In this document: in pieces, positions 58,656-64,000 of the stretch
Layout of the letters: each line of letters starts with the position of its first letter
Numbering within the stretch: position 1 is the first letter of the stretch
From: Desulfofustis limnaeus
GTDB taxonomy: Bacteria > Desulfobacterota > Desulfobulbia > Desulfobulbales > Desulfocapsaceae
Assembly (NCBI RefSeq): GCF_023169885.1
Contig: NZ_AP025516.1
Coordinates: 372,001-436,000, forward strand
Length of the DNA: 64,000 nucleotides
Reading direction: 5' to 3'
Program-made: the position numbers and the translations under genes
Notes under the pieces: generated by a model
Seen by the model: only the letters and a program-made list of their open reading frames with translations
The model's database searches: none
What the model was told of the DNA's origin: nothing

Positions 58656-59936
58656 TCAACTGCCGGAGGTGGCCGCGGCAATCGGTAGCATGTCCGGGGC
58701 GTGCGTCAGCACGGTGAGTCGGGCTGTCGCACCCTGGCGGCGCAGGGCCTCGACAACGGCTTCGTCCACCGATGCGGCATGGGTATGGCCGAGTCGTGCC
58801 TTGTCCTCGGCCGGGATGCCCGGGGAGTACATGATAATCGACGCCTTCTCCCGGGCCAGCGCCCAGGCCGTGGCCAGTGCGGCCGCCACGCCGTTGCTGA
58901 GGCGGCCGCTGCGGTAGGCATCCTTGATCTGCTGGGAAGACCAGGCGGTGTACTCGAGCAGGTCGGTGTGCACCGGGCTGATCCCTTCCGGTGCCGGGGT
59001 GCAGACGATGATCGTGCCGCCCGGTCGAATTATGCGTTGGGCCGGATAGAGGGACTTGTGCGATTGCCAGAAGTCGAGGTCGCACGGGTAGGAATTGGCG
59101 ACGACGATGTCGGGCGTCTCGTGGTAGGTGACCCCGTAGATCCGGCGGGCGCACTCGATGCCGGCGGCGAAGCAGGCGTGCATCGCCCCGAAGAAGAAAC
59201 CGACGACCCGGCCCTCGCTGTCCATCACCACGTTGCCGATGGTGCGCATGCCGACCCTGTCGGCCATGTCGTCCATGTCCCGGCGAACCGGGTTGTCGGC
59301 CAGGCCAAGAAAAGAGTCGCCGCCGCTGCAGGAGAGCATGTGGGTCGCAGCGGTGGTCCGCGGCCCGCAGACCCCCGGTTGAATGATCTTCGACGAGCCG
59401 GAGAAACCGGCGATGTGGTGCGGCACGATGGCACCGAGACCGATCACCACATCGGCCTCGACGACCGCCCGGTTGACCAGCAACGGTGTCCCCTGGGCGG
59501 AGCGGCCGAGATCGACCAGATTGGCCGGATCGCGCCATTCGTGGTTGAAGACGCGAATCCGTCGGCGGACCTGCCGTCCCACCCTGGCCTGTAATTCCTC
59601 TTCGTTCATGTAGCGATGGGTCCCCAGGGCCATGATGCAGGAGACCTGTGCGTCCGGAACGCCGGCCTGATTCAACCGGTCGAGCAGTTGCGGGATGATC
59701 CGGTCGACCGGGGTGTGCCGGGTGACATCGTCACTGACGATGATCACCCGGTCGGTCGCTTTAACCCACTGTTCCAGCGGCTCCTGGCCGAGGGGAGCGG
59801 CCAGGGCGACGGCAATGGCACCGTCCAGGTCGGCGAGTGGTTGCGAGGGGCGGGGGCTCAGCACTTCGGCGAGGTGGCGGTCGGGGACCAAAAAGTGGAG
59901 CGGCTTGCCGGCAAAGGGGATGGTGACGGTGGCCAT
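58656..59936 (-). CDS. LarA-family nickel-pincer racemase/epimerase, copy 1
   Basis: 426 residues from ATG 59936 (GGAGGAT upstream). All LarA active-site residues can be aligned: Arg73 (SDDVTRHTP), His107 (ALGTHRYM), His173/174 (PHHIAGFSG), Lys183 (GSSKIIQPG) that would carry the Ni-pincer cofactor, and His199 (AATHML), the Ni ligand. Family members racemise or epimerise 2-hydroxy acids by hydride transfer. Gene context (TRAP importer upstream, C4 acid sugar kinase downstream) suggests a four-carbon sugar acid epimerase. Cofactor genes larBCE are not in the window. Confidence 0.85.
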   Translation of the reverse strand: MATVTIPFAGKPLHFLVPDRHLAEVLSPRPSQPLADLDGAIAVALAAPLGQEPLEQWVKATDRVIIVSDDVTRHTPVDRIIPQLLDRLNQAGVPDAQVSCIMALGTHRYMNEEELQARVGRQVRRRIRVFNHEWRDPANLVDLGRSAQGTPLLVNRAVVEADVVIGLGAIVPHHIAGFSGSSKIIQPGVCGPRTTAATHMLSCSGGDSFLGLADNPVRRDMDDMADRVGMRTIGNVVMDSEGRVVGFFFGAMHACFAAGIECARRIYGVTYHETPDIVVANSYPCDLDFWQSHKSLYPAQRIIRPGGTIIVCTPAPEGISPVHTDLLEYTAWSSQQIKDAYRSGRLSNGVAAALATAWALAREKASIIMYSPGIPAEDKARLGHTHAASVDEAVVEALRRQGATARLTVLTHAPDMLPIAAATSGS

Positions 59937-59940
59937 CTGT

Positions 59941-61218
59941 TTATCCTCCAAACGTATCCGGAATGAACATGACGATTGCCGGTACGTAGGTCATTACGAC
60001 CAGTACGCCGATCATCACCAGCAGAAACGGGCTGATGAAACGGACAATGGCGGAGAGCTGGATCTGCGCGATGTTGCAGGCGATGAAAAGACAGATACCG
60101 AGCGGCGGGGTGAGCATGCCGATGGCCAGAGCGGTGACCATGATCACGCCGAAATGGACCGGATCGATGCCGAACTGGTGGATGACCGGCAAAAATACCG
60201 GGGTCAGGATAATCAACGAGGCTGAGGTCTCCATGAAGGTGCCGATGATCAGTAGGCAGACCAGGATCAGGGCGTATAGAAGCGCCGGCGACGAGGTCAG
60301 GTTGACCAGGTAGGCGGCGACGTTTTGCGGCACCCGCTCGGCAGTGAGAATCCAGCCGAAGATCGAGGCGGTGGCGATGAGCAGCATCACCGTGGAGGTG
60401 GAGACCGCCGCCTTGGCAAAGATTTTCGGCAGATCGCCTATTTTGAGTTCGCGATAGATGGCAAAACCGACGACCATGCCGTAGATAACGGCAACCACGG
60501 CCGCCTCGGTGGGGGTGAAGATGCCGCCGAGGATGCCGCCGAGGATGATGATCGGCATCAGCAGAGCCCAGAAGGCTCCGAAAAAGGTGCGTTTGATGGC
60601 GGCAAAGCCGAGAAATGCGTCACGTTCGTAGCCGGCTTTTTTAGCCATGATATAGCTGACGATCATCAGGCTGCCGCCGATCAGCAGGCCGGGGATGAAA
60701 CCGCCGAGAAACATCTTGCCGATGGAGACGCCGCCGACGACACCGAAAATGATCATCGGGATGGACGGCGGGATGATGACGCCGATGGAGCCGCCGGCCG
60801 CTTGAACGGCGGCGGCAAAACCGCGTTCATAGCCCTTGCGGATCATGGCCGGGATGGAGATGGCGCCGACGGCGGCGGTGTCGGCGGCAGCTGCCCCGGA
60901 GATGCCGGCGAAAAACATGGCCGCCACCACCGCCACCATGGCCAGTCCGCCGGCGATGAAGCCGACCAGGGCGTGGGCGAAATCAAACAGCCGGCGGGAG
61001 ATGCCTCCTGCTTCCATCAACTCGCCGGCCAGCATGAAAAACGGAATCGCCATCAGCGGAAAGGAATCGGTGCCGGTGAATAACCGCTGGGCCGCCAGGG
61101 TGAGCGGCAAGTCGGAGCCGAACTGCAGGGTGGCCACCGAGGCGACGCCCAGGGAAAAAGCGATGGGCATGCCGATAATGAAGCAGAAGAGCAGGGAGAC
61201 GAAGAGGATGAGCGTCAT
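59941..61218 (-). CDS. TRAP transporter large permease (DctM), sugar-acid operon
   Basis: 425 residues, about 12 helices, with ASVATLQFG near the start, AMFFAGISGAAAADTAAVGAISIPAM region, VIIPPSIPMIIFGVV and FTPTEAAVVAVIYG. ATG 61218 overlaps the small permease stop by four bases; its stop is 4 bp before the larA-like start. It belongs to the same operon as both LarA homologues. Confidence 0.93.
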   Translation of the reverse strand: MTLILFVSLLFCFIIGMPIAFSLGVASVATLQFGSDLPLTLAAQRLFTGTDSFPLMAIPFFMLAGELMEAGGISRRLFDFAHALVGFIAGGLAMVAVVAAMFFAGISGAAAADTAAVGAISIPAMIRKGYERGFAAAVQAAGGSIGVIIPPSIPMIIFGVVGGVSIGKMFLGGFIPGLLIGGSLMIVSYIMAKKAGYERDAFLGFAAIKRTFFGAFWALLMPIIILGGILGGIFTPTEAAVVAVIYGMVVGFAIYRELKIGDLPKIFAKAAVSTSTVMLLIATASIFGWILTAERVPQNVAAYLVNLTSSPALLYALILVCLLIIGTFMETSASLIILTPVFLPVIHQFGIDPVHFGVIMVTALAIGMLTPPLGICLFIACNIAQIQLSAIVRFISPFLLVMIGVLVVMTYVPAIVMFIPDTFGG

Positions 61219-61709
61219 ACCCGTACTTCCTTGTCAAGCGTTTCGTTGCGGATGGCGGCCACCGTGACCCGTAGCGAGTTGATCAACATCAGGATCGAGC
61301 CGACCGGCACCGCCATATAAGGATAACGCATCGAGAGGTGCATTGACGGCGACTCCTGAAATTGGACGATGCCGAGGATCTTGAAACCCCAGTAGATGAT
61401 CACCAGCAGGAAGATCTGGATGAGCAGGTTGACGACGATTACCACCACCCGATAGGCGTCGGGCGGCAACAGCTTGTCCATCAGGTCGATACCCAGGTGT
61501 ATCTGGTAGCGCACCCCGGCGGCCGCCCCGACGAACGAGATCCAGACGAACAGATAGCGTCCCGCTTCTTCGGACCAGGAAAGCGGGTCGTTGAGAACGA
61601 AGCGATACCAGACCTGGGCGGCGATGATGACCACCATGGCTGCCATGAGAATGGCGAGGAACCAGTTGACACAACGGTCCATGAGCTCGAAACACTTCCG
61701 CAAAAGCAC
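61215..61709 (-). CDS. TRAP transporter small permease (DctQ), sugar-acid operon
   Basis: 164 residues with four helices and the family block LSWSEEAGRYLFVWISFVGAA and YQIHLGIDLMDK. The gene lies 105 bp after the binding protein with a hairpin in the gap, and overlaps the large permease. Confidence 0.9.
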   Translation of the reverse strand: MLLRKCFELMDRCVNWFLAILMAAMVVIIAAQVWYRFVLNDPLSWSEEAGRYLFVWISFVGAAAGVRYQIHLGIDLMDKLLPPDAYRVVVIVVNLLIQIFLLVIIYWGFKILGIVQFQESPSMHLSMRYPYMAVPVGSILMLINSLRVTVAAIRNETLDKEVRV

Positions 61710-61750
61710 GACTGCCCCTTCTTGATCGTGGTTGTGGCCCGGGTCCGGCC

Positions 61751-61790
61751 AAAAAGGCGTCCGCCCGAGATGCCTTCTCGGGCGGACGCC
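61751..61790 (-). terminator. intra-operon terminator or mRNA-stabilising hairpin after dctP
   Basis: On the minus strand a perfect 15-bp stem GGCGTCCGCCCGAGA / TCTCGGGCGGACGCC with a 5-base loop is followed by TTTTT (61755-61751). Placed 24 bp after the binding-protein stop and before the permease genes. Confidence 0.75.
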
Positions 61791-61814
61791 GATGAAGCTG
61801 TGTGCGATGAGTTT

Positions 61815-62822
61815 CTACTGTGCAGCAGCAATCGCCGCATCGATCAGCTTCTGACCGGCTTCGGCGTCGCCGCCGCCGATGGCCTTGACCACCGACGGTT
61901 CGGTATAGACGGAAGCGACGGCCGCAGCGAACGGAGCCTTGTCCGGATTGGTGACCTCCATGCCTTCTCTGGCGCAGGCGGCTTCCAATTCCTGGTCGGC
62001 CTTGAGCGAGATTTGACGCTCGTAGTCGCGGGCCTCGGCGGCGGCCTCGGTGAGGATCTTCTGCTGCTCCGGGCTCAGGGTCTTCCAGGCGATGTCGCTG
62101 ATTAGCAGTACCGCCGGAGAATAGAAATGACCGGTCATGGCCAGGTGTTTCTGAACCTCGAAAAAACGCGAGGAGTGGATGACGGCCAACGGGTTTTCCT
62201 GGGCATCGACGGTTTTCTGTTCGAGCGCCGTATACAGTTCCCCGAAGGCCATCGGGAGCGGGCTGGCGCCCAGGGCCTTCATGGTCAGGATGAACACGTC
62301 GTCTTCCATGACCCGGATCTTCAGACCGGCCATGTCTTCCGGCGTATTGATCGGCCGTTTGGAATTGGTGATATTGCGGAAACCGTTCTCAAACCAGCCG
62401 AGTGATCGGATACCCACCGCGGGGAAGCGGTCGGCGATTTGGGTGCCGATCTCACCGTCCAGAACCCGGTAACACGACTCACGATCCTTGAACAGAAACG
62501 GGAGGTTGAAGAGCTTGACCTGGGGAACGAAGTTACCCATTGGACCGGTGGAGGTCAGGGTCATTTCCAGGGTGCCGAGCTGGAGTCCTTCCACCATGTC
62601 CCGCTCGGAGCCGAGCTGAGAAGCGGGAAAGACCTGCACTTCAATATCACCGCCGGTACGATCGGCCACCAGTTTGCCGAAGTATTCGGCCGCCTGGTTA
62701 TAGATGTGGGTCGGCTGGGTTGATGTCCCCAGTTTCAGAACCGTCTTGGCAAAAACCGGTGATGCTCCCATGACCATCATCAGTAACAATGCCGCTGCCA
62801 GTATGAACCATTTTCTCCTCAT
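61815..62822 (-). CDS. TRAP transporter substrate-binding protein (DctP), sugar-acid operon
   Basis: 335 residues from ATG 62822 (GGAGG upstream). Signal peptide 1-25 (cleavage near VFAKT). DctP domain with LKLGTSTQPTHIYNQAA, VFPASQLGSERDMVEGLQLG, the substrate-carboxylate Arg in GLKIRVMEDDVFILTMKALG, and TVDAQENPLAVI. Text of this type occurs in the sugar-acid/sialic-acid branch of DctP proteins. Ligand is inferred to be a four-carbon sugar acid from the operon. Confidence 0.9.
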   Translation of the reverse strand: MRRKWFILAAALLLMMVMGASPVFAKTVLKLGTSTQPTHIYNQAAEYFGKLVADRTGGDIEVQVFPASQLGSERDMVEGLQLGTLEMTLTSTGPMGNFVPQVKLFNLPFLFKDRESCYRVLDGEIGTQIADRFPAVGIRSLGWFENGFRNITNSKRPINTPEDMAGLKIRVMEDDVFILTMKALGASPLPMAFGELYTALEQKTVDAQENPLAVIHSSRFFEVQKHLAMTGHFYSPAVLLISDIAWKTLSPEQQKILTEAAAEARDYERQISLKADQELEAACAREGMEVTNPDKAPFAAAVASVYTEPSVVKAIGGGDAEAGQKLIDAAIAAAQ

Positions 62823-62881
62823 AGTTTCCTCCGCGTTGAAGATTACCTGCCTATCCGGTTGTAGCCCGTCCCGTGCACGTG

Positions 62882-64000
62882 TCAAGGAGTGAGGATCGGA
62901 AAGGTGTTGGCTCCTTGCGGCATGACCGTGAACAGTGGTCTGTCGGAGCCGCATTTTTCATAAGCCAGCTGCAGCGCCTCGTCCATGGTGGTGACGCCAT
63001 GGACGCCGGCCCGCTTGGCCAACTCGATGTTCTCCTGGCGGGTGACCATGATGATCGAGCCGCGCTGGGTGTATTCCAACTGGCGCACCGCCACCCAGCC
63101 GGAGATCATGAAATTGGCCCGTACCGCCTTTTCCAGTTCCAGCAGGTTCGGATGCTCAAACCAATCGAAAAACTCTTTTGGTTCCATGATATCCGGACAT
63201 TCGGCCAGCAGGATGACTGCTCCCCCCGGCTTCATGGCGTATACGGCGTTGTCGATGGTCTTTTGCGCCTGGTAGAGGTTGATGTCCTTGGGATGGCCGC
63301 CGGTGGAGGCGATGACGATATCGGCCTGCGCTGCGATCGGTACCCCGAAGATCTCGTCCACCAGCCGGGTGGCGGCCAGCCAAGCCGAGACCCAGTTGCC
63401 GGTAAAAATACCGGTCAGCTCGCCGTCCAGATTGGGCACCACGTTGACGATGAAGTCCGGCTTGACAAAAGCGGCGACTTCCATCATGTCTTCATGGCCC
63501 GGATTGCCCACGGTCTTCATATTGGCGGCCAGTGGGTTGGAGCCCTCGCCGACGGCGTCGGCCATGGCCCAGAGGTGGCTCTGCCGGATAGTCTGCAGGG
63601 AGGCGACGCCGGGCATGATCGATTTCCGGCCGCCGCCGTAACCCACCATGTAATGATAAATGACCCCGCCGGTGAGAAGGACCCGGTCGGCTTCGGCAAC
63701 CAGTCGATTGATGGAGACCTCGGTGCCGCGACTGGTCTTGCCGTAATAGACCATGTTGTCGCTATCCCAGGCGTTGTGGTTGACGATACGGATGCGGCGG
63801 CACACTTCGGGGCTGCAGAGTTGGACGAACTCGTCGGCGCTGTTGGGTCGATGGGCGCCGACGGCGATGATGACGGTGATGTCCTCGTCCCTGATCCCTG
63901 CTTCATTGAGGTAATCGATGAGCAGCGGCAGGGTTGTTTCATTGCGCTGCCAGCTTCTGGTGATGTCGCTGACGGTGATGACCACCGTCTCACCCGGTTT
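62882..64000 (-). CDS. LarA-family nickel-pincer racemase/epimerase, copy 2 (5' end outside window)
   Basis: Frame is open to the window edge (KPGETVVITVSDITRSW at the visible start), so the GTG at 63985 is not the start. LarA residues seen: Arg in SDITRSW, His in AVGAHRPN, the second His in IYHYMVGYGGG, the cofactor Lys in GGGRKSIMPG, and the Ni-ligand His in RQSHLWAM. It retains the full GGRKSI form that copy 1 has changed to GSSKII. It is 59 bp upstream of dctP on the same strand, so probably at or near the head of the operon. Confidence 0.87.
   Translation of the reverse strand, partial: KPGETVVITVSDITRSWQRNETTLPLLIDYLNEAGIRDEDITVIIAVGAHRPNSADEFVQLCSPEVCRRIRIVNHNAWDSDNMVYYGKTSRGTEVSINRLVAEADRVLLTGGVIYHYMVGYGGGRKSIMPGVASLQTIRQSHLWAMADAVGEGSNPLAANMKTVGNPGHEDMMEVAAFVKPDFIVNVVPNLDGELTGIFTGNWVSAWLAATRLVDEIFGVPIAAQADIVIASTGGHPKDINLYQAQKTIDNAVYAMKPGGAVILLAECPDIMEPKEFFDWFEHPNLLELEKAVRANFMISGWVAVRQLEYTQRGSIIMVTRQENIELAKRAGVHGVTTMDEALQLAYEKCGSDRPLFTVMPQGANTFPILTP

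Noticed and set aside
58654-59538. N-terminal extension of the kinase frame
   Set aside because: It overlaps the larA-like gene; the conserved kinase start is the ATG at 58653.

Overview
The window looks like a chromosomal stretch of an anaerobic or facultatively anaerobic, GC-rich Gram-negative bacterium, most likely a member of the Desulfobacterota (Desulfobulbales-like). The reasons are the gene style (several TRAP transporters, LarA-type racemases, an octaheme cytochrome remnant, a heme-type DUF3365 sensor kinase, AEC and SLC13 transporters, a probable selenoprotein) alongside oxygen-defence genes (PerR/KatG, CydDC). The lineage is inferred from family content only; there is no rRNA gene, tRNA or CRISPR array in the window.

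Layout. 1-4.7 kb is an accessory, IS-damaged region. An IS66-family element enters from the left and truncates an MBL-fold hydrolase gene. An IS5-family element (2389-3722) truncates a small unknown gene on one side and borders the 3' part of a hydroxylamine-oxidoreductase-like octaheme cytochrome on the other. 4.8-10.2 kb holds a frameshifted Nudix gene, DUF72, trmO and a TRAP transporter (QMP). 10.4-18 kb is an oxygen-stress block: PerR-like regulator, katG, a YjiK/SdiA-regulated-like lipoprotein and cydDC. 18-27 kb has a cyclophilin-like protein, a rhodanese gene with an in-frame TGA and a SECIS-like hairpin, an SLC13 permease with four TrkA_C domains, a NapH-like membrane ferredoxin, a short VOC protein, an FKBP isomerase, an AEC carrier, an unlisted 58-residue gene and a radical SAM protein. 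26.8-33.2 kb is a D-aminopeptidase (M55) plus dipeptide ABC transporter operon. 33.6-45.8 kb carries DUF748, an OB-fold protein, YitT, a B12-type radical SAM protein, a small Cys protein, carB and a PurF-like protein lacking the glutaminase cysteine. 46-56 kb has a large hybrid sensor kinase with a c-type heme motif, a rhomboid, an MFS carrier, a TPM lipoprotein, a diadenylate-cyclase-like (DACNV) protein, a nitrilase and an unknown lipoprotein.

56.3-64 kb is a coherent minus-strand catabolic operon: LarA homologue, TRAP P-Q-M, second LarA homologue, four-carbon acid sugar kinase, PdxA2-like dehydrogenase. Read together it suggests import of a C4 sugar acid, epimerisation at C2 by nickel-pincer LarA enzymes, 4-phosphorylation, then oxidative decarboxylation to dihydroxyacetone phosphate.

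The two points most worth following up are the probable selenocysteine rhodanese at 18463-18783, whose downstream hairpin has a GGUC apical loop, and the LarA-kinase-PdxA2 operon, which may define an oxidation-free erythronate/threonate route.
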